NCBI GenBank assembly: GCA_024516035.1
Contig: CM044955.1
Location: 41,328,556 to 41,392,555 of the forward strand
From: Bactericera cockerelli
Lineage: Eukaryota; Arthropoda; Insecta; Hemiptera; Triozidae
Length of the DNA: 64,000 nt
Reading direction: 5' to 3'
The translations under genes were made by a program, and so were the position numbers. Shown here in pieces: positions 23,401-35,900 of this stretch; positions within the stretch are counted from its first letter, which is position 1; each line of letters starts with the position of its first letter. The notes beneath the pieces are model-generated. The model worked only from the letters and a program-made list of their open reading frames with translations. It made no database searches and was not told the DNA's origin.

Positions 23401-26321
23401 CTGGTCCACTCCCCTTTTATAGCCCCCCATTCAGATATATCATAATGGTAAAAGCAAATAGGTAGAGAGATAATCTCTAAAACTCACCTCAGTAATTTCC
23501 TTTCCATACTTGAGCTTCAATTCATTGTACTGACTGAAATACAGACTCATGTTATCAATAAGTTGAAGAGATGAGCTGCACACATTCTTGGTGCTGTTGC
23601 CTGCCCACTTGATGAGTTTAGGTAGCAGTGTATCTTGAAGCCAACCAATTGTTTTACTTCTGTATGGCTCACATGTACATTCCTTGTTTGTTATACTACT
23701 TTCTATTTTTTCTCTGGGTTGAGTAGTGTTACTAGTAGGCTGAAATGAGAGCATCATGACTAACTAAATGGAGCTCACTAAAGGGCAAAATAATTCCTGT
23801 CAGCCAAAACATACAAATTTTTATTCAGTATACTATACACCATTTTTTATCTTCACAGCAACTTAAAATACAAAATTGATGGTCAAAATACAATAAGATA
23901 TTTGAATTTACACTTCTAAATTAAGGGAAGAAGCATCAACATGATTAATAGCATTGGAGTTAAGAGAACAATAAATGTTAAAGTGTAATTATTTGTTCAT
24001 TTCAAAGATATACAAACTTGGTTAGATTGTGAACCACCTGCCCAGCAGATTTAAAGCACCTAAAAGGAAAAAAAAACTTAGGAAAGAAAAAAATATTTTT
24101 AAAGAAATAAAATGATCAATTAGCACAGTATTTTTCTAGTTGCCAAATAAAAATTATTTTCATACAAACCCCTGCTTAATGTGTTGGCATTACTAATATC
24201 TGCATTTATTTGGCAGCATGAAGGTAACTACATTAAAAATTTGATGAAAAAGCAGATTGAACATACCTTATCACAAAGTGGACTTGTGTATTGAGTTTCA
24301 ATTTTGAGATAAACTTTGTTTTCATTAAGGTGGATCATGTATGGAAATATACAAGAAATTGATGGTTTACACTGATGTGGACTTAGGTTGATGAAAACTA
24401 CTTTCATAGAACTTACATCTGAAAGAAATCAAGATAAGTAATTAAGTTATATAATAATGCTTTTTCTTTGTGTTATTATGTCACAATTTTAGTGGGTAGC
24501 GCAGAATCATAGGATTTTACCACTTTAATTTACAATATCTTGTATTATTTTTTTGCCTAAGATTCTGCCACTGGTCGCTGCTTCACATTAAAGCAGCTAC
24601 TCATTTTTCCTCACGAGGTATGAGTGGACCCCGAACATCCAAGTACAGAGCAGAAAAAATCCTCCCCCGCTGGGAATCGAACCCAGGTCACCATGTGTGC
24701 AATGCCTAGCGCGCTAACTCGCTCTGCCACAGTGAGTAATTAAGTTAAATAGTGTAGAACTTGATCAAGAGAACAATTGCTTGAAATGGGAGAAGCAGCC
24801 ACTGAGCAGCCAATAAATTTGAATACTCCTAAATTAAATATGAGTTGTGCAGCTTGACTACTTAGTGAGCAATTGGGTATAATGTTATTTTACCTCTCTA
24901 GATTGAAAATGTGGTATATCATCCAGAAAAACCACAGAAATTACATCATGAGGAATTGGACTTTTCTTTATAAGCCACTAGCGGGCTGTTGCCCGCTTTG
25001 CGGGCTGAGGCATGGCCGTGAAAGCAAAAAGTCCTTTTCAATGGCAGGTGTTGTAGTGGGAATTTCGAAACATCCCGTCTTATTGCACATCTAGACTATA
25101 AGACAAAGCTACCTACCAAATTTCAGCTTCTTAGGACTTACCAGTTCGGAGAAACAGTGATGATCAGTCAGTCAGTCAGTCAGTGACTTTGCCATTTATA
25201 TTATAAGCCATTAAACCCATAGGAAACTGCAAGCTACCCTGGTTTGTAAGGGTTTACTAGTCTGTTTATAGTGTCTAAAAAACCTGTTTATAGACCAGTG
25301 TCCTCTAGCAAATCACTGGTATTCTCACTGTTTAACGTCCATCAGCCAGACTAGATGTCATGCTAAAGGACTATAAACAGACTAACCAATTCCTAACAAG
25401 CAAGGCTAGCTTGAAGTTCCCCAAGTATTTAATGGCTTATAAAGAAAAAGCCTAAGTTTTGATTATGATTAATTGCACATAGATTAAAAATATGTGCTTC
25501 AGAATGAGTCAACTTTCAACCAAAGTTGGATGGTGACCATCATTCCCCCAGATGTAGACAATCTTGCTACAACTACCTTACAATATCTAAACTAAAAGAA
25601 ATGCTGGTAATCATCCAGTTTAGAAGGCAAGCTGAATACAGTATTTTTTGACCAAGAAGAGCTAATCCATCCAAAAATTCAGAAAATCAAGATTAAAATA
25701 TTAATGGATTTAACACACATACCATGGCTGAGATTTTCTTTTATCAATTACCTTTTTCTAAGATACATAATTAACATGAAGGTTTAGAGGGGCTAAATAT
25801 GTGAACAAATGCTAGCCAAAACATGAACAAAATAATGAACCAGTATCCTGTACACATTAGAGGGTGAAATATATTATACCTCTTCTTGCCCAAAAATTGT
25901 AGTACTAAGATTGCTATTTGAATATTTACCATAATGCTATACCTAATTATTGGTCAAAGCTGATAAGTAACTCACCAGTGAGAACCATTTCTACACAGCT
26001 GTCAAAGTGAGTTGAGTTCCTTGGAATTAGTTTTCTAAAAGTAACTAATAAGCTTTGATCATTCATTATTTGTTTGCTATCCATGATACTTTCCTTGTAG
26101 TCTTGAATAGCTTTCACAACATTTACATCTTTATGTACAATGTCCTTTATGTGATTAATTATAGAGATATTTGCAGACCTGAACTTTGCTACCTCTTCAA
26201 AACTCAGGACCCTCTTGTTCAATGTGTGAGGTTTTGATATCCATACTTGAACAGCATCCCAAAAATCAGCTTGAGAATAATTAAACTCTACTTCTTTGAT
26301 GGCTGTGAATTGGACGTCCAT
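20468..26321 (-). CDS. TRMT44: Probable tRNA(Ser) uridine(44)-2'-O-methyltransferase
   Basis: Exons (minus): 25976-26321, 24267-24418, 23488-23739, 22472-22696, 22142-22304, 20468-21393. Phases match at all five junctions and the total is 687 codons plus stop. The family methylates the 2'-OH of U44 in tRNA-Ser using S-adenosylmethionine, in the cytosol. Seen here: an N-terminal [20 protein letters not shown]; the SAM-binding [15 protein letters not shown] followed by [13 protein letters not shown] in exon 4; [20 protein letters not shown] and [12 protein letters not shown] across exons 5-6; LRIPSTKR in exon 6; and a C-terminal CCCH finger (C-x9-C-x6-C-x3-H, ending CGFVH). These match the vertebrate TRMT44 layout in order and length. 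Exon 6 carries an acidic, probably disordered insert of about 100 aa. The gene looks intact. An AATAAA lies about 230 bp past the stop. Confidence 0.92.
24480..24740 (-). mobile_element. tRNA-derived SINE (family 3) in TRMT44 intron 1
   Basis: The minus strand starts GTGGCAGAGCGAGTTAGCGC, then CCTGGGTTCGATTCCCAGCG, the CTCGTGAGGAAAAATGAG body and a GTGATATAATA tail side. Confidence 0.8.
24957..25452. mobile_element. Helitron-like copy joined to a foldback MITE (TRMT44 intron 1)
   Basis: 24978-25205 is a reverse Helitron-like copy (minus strand ends GCAACAGCCCGCTAG). It abuts a ~240-bp inverted-repeat element at 25204-25441 with imperfect ~75-bp arms (ATAAGCCATTAAAC / TTTAATGGCTTAT). CTTTTCTTTATAAGCC at 24961 recurs inverted at 25436-25451. 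Confidence 0.6.
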
Positions 26322-26846
26322 GATTTATTACAGTTCAACAGTTTCTCATCTATGAAAAATGAGTGGCAGACTCCTCGCCTTTCCAGTTTCTGACAAAGAA
26401 AACCAAGGAAAAACCAAATTTACCTTTCTTTCCACTTTTTTCAGTTTTTCCTTTTCAAAAAATGAATCGAGTGTTCACATGTTGTACCATTGATAAGAGA
26501 GTTTCACGAGATCTACCTCAAAGCAATGTTGCCAAACTTCATTTTTGAAAAAATCTGTGGGTAGCCTCCGGCGTCATGGCTGCGGCTCTTTCGATCTTGA
26601 AAATCAACAGAATATTTCAGTTCACTTTTAAAATTAATTATAAATTAGCATTAGCACAAAAACCGATTATTTAGTAACCTTACCTCAATACATCTCAGAA
26701 CCATTCAAAGGCACTTAAAGGAAGCCACGTCATACTGCATACTTTATTCACACTTCAAATTTCAAGTTAGGTAAATCTTCCCTTGAAACGTTATCAGCTA
26801 ACACATTTTTATAATCAACTGTTACTCACGAAACCCTACCCCAAAT
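26322..26846. promoter_or_regulatory. Shared intergenic region between divergent TRMT44 and TMEM214
   Basis: The two start codons point away from each other and are 525 bp apart, so this stretch must hold both 5' UTRs and probably a bidirectional promoter. I see no clear TATA box. A short GC-richer patch (CTCCGGCGTCATGGCTGCGG) lies near 26567-26586. The role is inferred from position. Confidence 0.5.
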
Positions 26847-29800
26847 ATGCCGGACTGGGAAGTTGTTGGTAAGAAGAAAAAGGAAATTCAACTGACAAGG
26901 AGAGAGAAAAAGTTGGAAGAGCAAGAGTTCATTAACAGTGCTCCTAAAATTGAGGAACTATGTAAGTAAACTCAGAATCCAGGAAGTTTTAGACCAAAAC
27001 TTTTCTAGATATCATATTAATTGTCTTGATCACAATCATGATATCACAACTACTCAACTATGCTTTACTAAATTAATCCTTAACTTGGGACTTGAACCAC
27101 AGATCTCCTATATAAGTCTGTCTTATCAATCAAACTACTGAGGTCAGCTTGGATATTGTGCTACTGGTTGAATATTGACTTTAAGATCATCAAACTACTA
27201 CTGAAACTTTCTCATGCTCATGTTAAACAGTACAGCATTCAACAGGGTTGCTGTTATTTTTGAACCTACTGTATGTCTTGAGGCGGGATATTGATCAGGT
27301 ATGATGCCATTTAACAGGGATGTCAGGTCAATAGAAAATAACACAAATCATTGGCACCCTTGACAGGATTGGCATCCAGCCATAAAATGTAGAGGTAGGG
27401 CTTTATTCCAAAAAAACACTCTTCTCTCAAAATCTCCCTCTCATATATCAAATTTTATTCAAATAAACAAATAGAGTATGTTGTTTCAGCTTTCTGGAAC
27501 AAGGCCAAGGTTTGCCAATCAACCCCAAGTAGAAAAAGGCTAAGTGAAAGAAGAATTTCTATTATTATTTAAACAGGGTAATGGGTTCTTTTTTGTATCA
27601 AAATTATAATTATGTTGTTTAGAACACAATTTTTTGTAAAGCTATGAGTAAAGCCCAGATTTTATGCAGCCAAAAAAGGCTAAAATATGCAATTGCATAT
27701 GCAAGCGAAAAGCCCAATATATGAAAAAATTTAAACCTGTAAACTCACTGAGCCAGGACTAAATTTTACTTTTTTCAACTGGCATTGTAATGTTAGTATC
27801 TACCTAAGTCAAAAATTTAAACTCAAAATAATCTACTCCTTTAACTAGAGTTTCCGTTATGCATACACATATCTTGACTAAAAATCAGTAGAAAAGTTAA
27901 TTGTTTACAAACACAATAAATTCACTGCAAGTAGAAAACAGCCAAAAACTAATAGAGAGGAAAGAGAAGAGAGAGAAGAAAAAAAACAATACATGTAGGT
28001 ACCTACCCTTTTCCCTGCCTATCCTACGCTGCCAATACGTGGAGTGCAGATGAGAGTATTGCAGACACTTTACGACAAGTTTGATCTTGTTTCAGCAGGC
28101 TAGCTGCTTGTCAGTACTCAGTAGGTACCCACATGACTTAACAATGAAGGTAGGTAGGTACATTCATAAAATGTGATTTTACAATTTACGTCCTAAGATT
28201 TGAATGGACTTCAGTAGCTCTGAGTAGGTAGATAGTGTAGATACCTTCTTACCAAATTTTTCCCCCTAATAAACCCTGAAATATGCAAATTTTGGCCAAT
28301 ATTGTTGAAATATGCAGGATTTTGCTCAAATAGAAAAACTCCGAAAAAAATGCCAAAATATGCAATTGCATATGCAAAAATCCAGGCTTTAGCTTATGAG
28401 CAATGAAAATATTTTTCTGAAGATTGAAAGCTGTATTTATCTTTCTAACCAAAGTGGGGTTTCAAATGGAATAAAATGGACAAACCAAAAGAAAGTCATT
28501 TTTCTTTTGGAAGAGGAAAAATCTTCTTCCAGTTTGGTTATCCAAAATGGATTTATAAAATAAAATTCTTGCTTCCTTTTTTTATAGGTTAAGTTTATCT
28601 TTAAAAGTACCAAAACACATTTTTCTTTCATGAATAGTGGAGAAGCTAAACTTGGAAGAACATGGAAATATTTGGAAATACTGAACCTGAAAAAAAAAAA
28701 AAAAAAAATATCCAAAAAAAGAAACATTTTCCTCAAGTCCTAGTAAGAAGAATTTTCAAAGCATGGTCAGATAATGTTCTAAAGTCACTTTTACTGCACA
28801 ATCAACAATTGAATCTTTCATGAAAATCCCTTTGAAGATTAAATAATAAATCAATAAACAATAATTCAAAAAATATGTCTACATGGTGAAAAACATTAAA
28901 TATCCAAATCTTTATTTATTTATTTTACTTGTTTATATTTTTAATATTGTCAATTTTTATATTTAATTTTTACCATTATTTGTCTATATATATGTTCTAC
29001 TAATAAAGAGTTTCGAAATAAATAAATAAGACTATTAAAAAGTGACTAAACATCACTTAACCCAAATTAAAAAAAAAAATCTAAATTCTTATTGAAAACC
29101 TTGACCTGCTTAAGCTGGAAGATCAAAGAGAACTAGAAAAAATGAAATTTCTTTACAAAATAATAAATAATAACATTGACACACCACAAATTTTTCAAAG
29201 ATCTCCTTCAAAGTTCCTCGACCAAGCCTGAGACAAAGAAACTTATTCTTTGACATACAAAACAATATTTCACCAAAATCCCCCATCACATCGTCCATGA
29301 AGACATTCAATAACTTGGACATAAAACCTGATTTTTCGTTAAACTACAACGATTTCACAGATTTTCTGAACTCTCAATAGCAGAGCCTAATTCAAAAATG
29401 AAATATCCGTTAATACATTTTAAATAGGTACATAGAATTTATCAATCTATCTATACATATTTACCTTTATGTACTTAATTATAAGAATTAGTTTTATGAA
29501 AATTATTATCCTATTGTATCAATTAACGAAACCTATATGTATATTTATGCTAGTATTGTTACATTTAATTCCTTTATTATAATTATGTAATGTTGCATAT
29601 ATCTAATAAAAAAAAAAAATTGAAACTTACATGTCCTTCCTAGACTTCAGAGTGAACATTTCTAATAAGGAAGGTATTATGCTCCAGTCGGTTAATATGT
29701 AGTTTGAAAAAGAATTCCTTAATTTGAAACTTCAAAGATATAGTATTAGATTTATCTTTGATGTGTTCTGATAGTTTTTGGTTTTGTATGTAAGAGCTTT

Positions 29801-31075
29801 TTATTATTATAGACTGGTTGGAGTTCCACAAGAGACACACCAATTATCACGCCGACCTATATTTAGATCTATTGTGACCAGTTTTTACTGTCAAACTTCC
29901 TGATTTGAAGTAGTCAGGACAGGGGTTTTACCCTCCATTTGCTGGGAATAGTACCAGCTACCCACATTAACCTCACCCAGCCTGGGTAGGGCTGATGTCA
30001 GAGTTTACTTCATTATGTCATTTTAGCGCACTGCTTGTGCTTAAAGTCTCCATTTACCTTTTACAAGTAAACAAGAACACCTAAATAATATATTTCATCA
30101 TTGAGAGAGTCCAGTAACAAATGTCAATCATAATTATCCAGGCATACAATTAGCAATAAGTCCAATCTTCATCTTAACCATTTCTTTTTCTTTCAGTACC
30201 TCATTCACAAGTAGTGGCCCTGTATGCTGACCTAACAAGTAATGCTTTTACTAATACAAAACAAAATAAGTCTGCAAGCAAAGAAAATGAAAAAAAAGAT
30301 TCAGAAAAAAACAATTGAGAAGAAAAAGAAAAACTATAATATTAATCCTATCAATGAGAAACCAAGAACTCTTGAAGCTGCAATAGCCAATGTATGTATT
30401 GACTTTTCAGAGATGACTTTTGTTTGATATGACACTGGACTGAAATAAATTGTAAAAGCTAAGACTACTTAACATGAATAGTATTTTCTTGAATTTTGGT
30501 ATTGTATAATATCTAAGATGCAAGTTTGGATTTGGGGATCATGATTTTCCCTGGGTGGAGGGAACTTTATCTGGTGTGATTATATCTTTCCTAAATAAAA
30601 ATAATGGTTATTTGAGATGAGATAAAACCCTACAAAACCAATACTGAAATATGCATATTTTTTTAAAAAAATATTTGCTGTGAATCATAATGAAGTTGGT
30701 ACACAACTTAAGTTACAAACACACACTGTTATCTAACCTACATGTTTTACAGTCAATCCTAATAGAATATATAAATTGTCTTTTCTTTTCAGGTCAAGTA
30801 TGATGAGCTCAAAAACAATTATGAAATTGCCAAAGTCAGATTTGATGAGAATTGTCTTCTACAACTCAAAGCTCTTACTGCATTCCTAACTTCAAAACTT
30901 CTAGTTGATCAGAACAAAATTGTCTTCACTGGAAAATGTTTAGAACATCCTGTAGGATTGCTACCAGAGAAGCATCGTCATTTTATTCGCAATGTCTTTG
31001 CAGAAGTAGACAAGGAAGTGAGGTATCAGTTCTTTGAAATATGTCTTCTTGCATTGGTGAATGACTTGAAACAAG
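26847..31075 (+). CDS. TMEM214: Transmembrane protein 214, N-terminal part (three exons, incomplete)
   Basis: Exons: 26847-26961, 30197-30391, 30793-31075, all with GT-AG sites and matching phases. The protein starts MPDWEVVGKKKKE. It continues LPHSQVVALYADLTSN, a Lys-rich linker, then KPRTLEAAIANVKYDELKN. Exon 3 gives a helical region with LKALTAFLTSKLLVDQNKI and FFEICLLALVNDLKQG. TMEM214 is an ER membrane protein (in mammals linked to ER-stress apoptosis); the WEVV start and the LEAA/LTxFLxxKL region fit the family. The transmembrane C-terminus is missing: no further exon appears before the mariner copy and the gap. Exon 2 needs one base removed from an A-run (A8 at 30290-30297 or A7 at 30305-30311) to stay open. 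Intron 1 (3.2 kb) holds repeats. Assignment is from remembered family features. Confidence 0.75.
27649..28391. mobile_element. Inverted-repeat element in TMEM214 intron 1
   Basis: TAAAGCCCAGATTTTATGCA (27649) and inverted TAAAGCCTGGATTTTTGCAT (ends 28391) share ATGCAATTGCATAT. TATGAG lies on both flanks. There is no open frame. Confidence 0.6.
28430..28735 (+). repeat. Interspersed repeat in TMEM214 intron 1
   Basis: This ~290-bp stretch is shared with 43865-44150: TCTTTCTAACCAAAGTGGG, TTTTGGAAGAGGAAAAATC, GGTTATCCAAAATGGATTT. Confidence 0.7.
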
Positions 31076-31194
31076 GTAAGTTTTTCTCAGGTCACAAATT
31101 TTATATCTTTTTTTTTGATCACTTTCAACTACATGGTTATATCACAAAGTTTGTACAATGTACATATTTTTTTCCTTTCTTTTAATTTGGGTTT

Positions 31195-31400
31195 AAGGTC
31201 GCTTTCAACTGCATGGTCATATCACGACGGGGTTGTTACCCTCCATTTGCAAGAAACTCATAGACCTAGTACCCTCATTAACCTCACCCAGCCTGAGCTG
31301 GGCCAGCATCAGGAAGTCTTCACCTCGCTGGATATTGCTTAAATTTGGTGATCCTACAAGAACCGGTGCATTCAATATGCCATTGACACTAGCATAACTA
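31195..31400 (-). mobile_element. 5S-headed SINE (family 2), reverse copy
   Basis: The minus-strand order is head (GAATGCACCGGTTCTTGTAGG, at 31345-31380), then body (CAGGCTGGGTGAGGTTAATG). It lies just downstream of TMEM214 exon 3. Confidence 0.8.
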
Positions 31401-31593
31401 GTTTTGCTTTGTATTTTTCATTTGAATTAACAAATATAATCTCAATGTACTAATATTATACAAGTAAACAAAATCAGTGATGATGTTTCAAAGTAAAATA
31501 AAAAATAGTGTTTTCAATTATTTAATTTTCAGAGGAAACCCTTATCAGCGTAGTTGCTTAATTTTGAAGGGTGTAAAAAAGCTTAAACTAATA

Positions 31594-32895
31594 CAGGGTC
31601 CGCCAGCGTTACCTGATGGTTTTAGAAATAATGGTACACATGCTATTTTTGAGGTATAATAGTTAAATGTATTTTAAAATGAAGTCAACAAAGTAAAGTT
31701 TACAATGTTTAATGTTTTGTTGCTCTCATGTTCACTTGTGGAATACAACGTTAGTCAAATGCCGACCCTCGTTTTCGATACACTCATCTACCCTGTGTGC
31801 AAAATTCGCCATCACTTTCTCCAGCATGTTTCGGGGTATGGAACAAATTTCTCGTTTGATGGCACCTTTCAACTCATTTAGAGTGCTTGGCTTTTCCATG
31901 TACACTTTATTCTTGAGGTACCCCCACAGAAAGTAGTCGCATGGTGTGAGATCCGACGAGCAGGGTGGCCAGTCAACATCTCCTCTCTTGGATATGACTT
32001 TTCCAGGGAATAATCTACTTACTTCGGCAATGGATTCATTGGAAGTGTGACAGGTCGCTCCATCTTGTTGGAAGTAAACTTGACAACGACTCAGGCGGCG
32101 GCGACGCAATTCCGGGACAAGATATTCACGTAACATAATCTGATAGCGCTCAGAATTTACAGTCACTGCTCTTCCACCTTCTTCAAAAAAATAGGGGCCT
32201 ATTACACCGAATTTTGCCACTGCAGCCCACACTGTGACCTTATCAGAGTGCAACGGTTGTTGGTGCAGCTCCTTGGGGTTATTCTGTGCCCAATACCGAC
32301 AGTTCTGTTTGTTTACTGCCCCATTGAGATGGAAATGAGCTTCATCGGACATAAGGAGCGTGATGTCTGGGTTTTCGTCCAACATTTCCCTCATTTTGTT
32401 TGCGAAAAGAATCCTTCGCATGATATCCTGCGGTTTGAGCATCTGTACAGTAACAATTTTGTATGGATGAAAATTTAGATCGTGCAGAATGCGTCGAACA
32501 GAAGTGTTTGACAAGCCAAGAGCCTGAGAGTGTTGCTTAGCAGATCGGCGTGGACTGTTCAGAATTGCATGACGTACAGCCTCGACGTTTCCAGGTGTTC
32601 TAACACTTCTTGCACTGCCTCCTGGCTTCTTTTTCAAAGCAGAACCGGTCTCACGAAAATTCTGAATCCATTGCAGAATGGTGTTGCGAGTAGGAACCTT
32701 TCCACGGGGGCTAATGTGGAAGTGAGAACGAAATTTTCTTTGTGTCACAGTCACAGAATCACCATGTTTAAAAAAACGTCTCCACGACAAAGGCGCGATG
32801 CTGCGAGGTCCACGACTCCATTGTAACTAAACCTTTATTAGTACTGAACACAGTGATACTCTCATCAACAAACTACGACAAGTTATAACTTGGTA
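31594..32895 (-). mobile_element. mariner-family DNA transposon, cut by the gap
   Basis: The left end CAGGGTCCGCCAGCGTTACC follows a TA at 31592-31593. The transposase lies inside on the minus strand. No matching right end appears before the Ns start at 32896, so that terminus is inside the gap. Confidence 0.8.
31732..32822 (-). pseudogene. mariner-like transposase, one frameshift near the N-terminus
   Basis: The ATG at 32822 gives MESWTSQHRAFVVETFF, then a T7 run (32769-32775) shifts the frame. With T6 it continues KHGDSVTVTQRKFRSHFHIS for a further ~345 aa to a stop at 31732. An N-terminal helix-turn-helix region (TILQWIQNFRETGSALKKKP) is followed by a DDE/D catalytic core: LLMSDEAHFH, VYFQQDGATCH and WPPCSSDLTPCDYFLWG, with an Asp as third residue. 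The rest is intact, so the copy is young or the shift is a sequence error. Confidence 0.85.
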
Positions 32896-32995
32896 NNNNN
32901 NNNNNNNNNNNNNNNNNNNNNNNNNNNNNNNNNNNNNNNNNNNNNNNNNNNNNNNNNNNNNNNNNNNNNNNNNNNNNNNNNNNNNNNNNNNNNNN
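32896..32995. other. Assembly gap, exactly 100 N
   Basis: Positions 32896-32995 are all N. A round 100 usually marks a gap of unknown size. It cuts a SAMHD1 exon on its right and a mariner copy on its left. Confidence 0.98.
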
Positions 32996-35900
32996 GGGCG
33001 TCCACCATGCAGCCTGCTAGATAGGACACGCTGGGGACATAATCAGAGTATAACAATAATGTATTTTTTACTGTGGAAAAATTACAAAATTTGTAAGTAC
33101 ACAACGTCAATCTTATTCTACCTTAACTACTTACATCTATCTTGTATCCTATAAAATATATAAGACCTGTTTGACTGCTGGAGTAAAGGGACTTTTCAGT
33201 CTTACCTCGGCAGTATAAACAAGGTATATTCTATTCTATTCTATCTTAATTGCTACTTATTAATTAAAATTTATTTTTAGTATCACAAATAGAAGTGGCC
33301 AGGCGATTGGGAATGGAGACTGACTAGATTCAAAGATTAGGGTATAGTAAATCCCCCCAAAAACACCACTTCGTGGTTAAAAAAAGAAGAACGCCTCACT
33401 GAATAGAATGATTATAATTAGCTAAAAATACATGATATCAAATTGAGAACACCTTCACCCCCTCTCTTTCTATTTCTCTGCACTCCTCTCTGAATTTATT
33501 CCTCTTATGGTTATCTTTCTTTATCCTTTCTAGGGGTCATCCCAAACTTGATTTCTCTTTAAATTTACTTGTTGAACGGGAATAAAAATGCCGGTCGCAG
33601 TATGATTTTTCTGAACTTATTTGATTCGAATCGAAAAAATTACACCGCGACCGGCATTTTTATTCCCGTTCAACAAGTAAATTTAAAGAGAAATCAAGTT
33701 TGGGATGACCCCTAGAAAGGATAAAGAAAGATAAACATAAGAGGAATAAATTCAGAGAGGAGTGCAGAGAAATAGAAAGAGAGGGGGTGAAGGTGTTCTC
33801 AATTTGATATCATGTATTTTTAGCTAATTATAATCATTCTATTCAGTGAGGCGTTCTTCTTTTTTTAACCACGAAGTGGTGTTTTTGGGGGGATATCAGT
33901 TCTTTTTGTACGAAAATATAGGTTCATACACTACTGAAACATTATGAATAACAAAAGTAAATAAGCTGGGAAAATGTGGATTTACCAAGTTGTCTCATAT
34001 TCCATTTTTTTTTTTTTTTTTTTTTTTTTTGCAGGGGTCACCACGAGTATCTCTCCCGGAAATAAGACCATGCTTTTTTACATTAGGTATTTAAGAAAAT
34101 GAAAACTATAAAATTATCATTTTTATATAAGAATCGGCCTTTTATAAGGAAATCTTTAAAATCTCTAACTAATGAAAGGCAATGCCTTCAGTGTATAGTA
34201 GAGTTAGGTAAAATACATAGAAGGCCATGCCTCACGGCCATTCCACGAAAAAGAGGAATTCGAAAGTGAAAAATAAATGTTATGACTGTGTATCCTAATT
34301 GCTGTCAGAAGATAGTAATTATTTTATAATTAATAAATCCGTTTTGATTTTTCGATTTTTTTATTTTTTTAACAAAAATTCAGTAACTTTTTGAGAGGTC
34401 GGAAAAGAAAATTTTTGGTTTGCATTCTGGAGCTAATTTAGAGAAGTCAAATGAGCTGTTTTTATGGATGGGACAATTGGGACATAAACAGCTGTTATAA
34501 CTTCAAAATAAACATGCTTTCAATTTATTATCCTTTTCAGATTTTTTTCTTAGAAGTTAACTGTTTTCATGAAATTGAAGGATGAAAATTTGAAAAGTAA
34601 ATGTAGTGTCCGTTACAAAATTTATAGTTTTTTTTTAGGTTAAAACAGCAGTGAAATAAATTTTGATAAACCATTTCGGCTAAAGTAAAACCAAAGGTTT
34701 CAGGTGAGTGAAATACATTTTCTTTTTTTTTCATTATTCTCTTCATAGGTTTTTTTAGTGTTGCGGACACTACTGTTACGGACACTACTATAGTATATGT
34801 AGTGTCCATACATCCTGTATTTGCCAGTTTGAAGAGTATAAGTCCACCTACTAGTACCTACTACTAAATATGTAGTAGATATGTTGTTTTATTATTCAGT
34901 ACGATCTATTCATCAATCAACAATCTAAAACTAGAATTGAAGAATTTCATGCAATTTGTCAGAAGGCGAACTTAAAGTTATGTTTTTAAAGAAAGCTAAT
35001 AATCTCTACATTACCGATGCCACAGATGAGAAGTATGTCTCATTTGATCAAGTGATAAGAGTATATACCTGCTCCTGACATGATTAAAAGGGGGGTAGAA
35101 TATTCTACAAATTCTAAGCAATATGTACTAGGCATAACTACCTATATGTCACAATTCACAAGTAGGTATACCTGTCTGGTTAACATTCTTTACCCATAAT
35201 TAGGTATTCATGTTTAATTTTGTTACTTTTCATGTTTCATTTTAAAAGATTCAAGTGAGAAAATTTATTTTATTTTAATTACGACTCCTATCCCAAAGTT
35301 TTTTTTTTTATATACAAGTACTTAGTACGTACCTAATTGATCTCAAAATTTTCATTTTTTCTAATAAAGTAATAAATATTTTTTGTACTAACATTTCTCA
35401 TTTTGTTTTTATTGCTTTAGAGTACCTCTAGTTCATGTGTTTCCATCAAATAACTGCATAAGAGTGAAGATAATTACTATAGAACTTTTTGTAGAGTCCG
35501 CAATGTAGTGTCCGCAACATGACACATAATATTTGGAAATGCAAAACTCAAAAATTACTCTACATAAAAAAATGAACAGTACATTTTTTAAAGTAAATAT
35601 TTTCCTCTTTAAAAAAAATATGGCACTTTGAAGGTATTTTTTCCATAGGGACTGAACTTTACATTTAATTATAAGGTTCTCAAAAAAATCAAATAGTAAG
35701 GTAGTGTCTGCAACGGCAACAAAAAGTGGAATAACAACTAATCCAGGAATCTTTGAGAAAAAACCTACAACTAGTTTATTAAACTATAAAAATAAAGAAA
35801 TCATATGAGCAAAAAAAAAAATCTATCTCTTTTTATTGTTCGACAAATTTGTTTTGAAGAGTAAAAATGTAGTGTCCGCGACATATGGAATGGCCGCTCA

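Noticed and set aside
25140..25200. CAGT repeats that might be a CRISPR-like or regulatory array
   Set aside because: They are the simple 4-bp repeat near the 5' end of the Helitron-like element.
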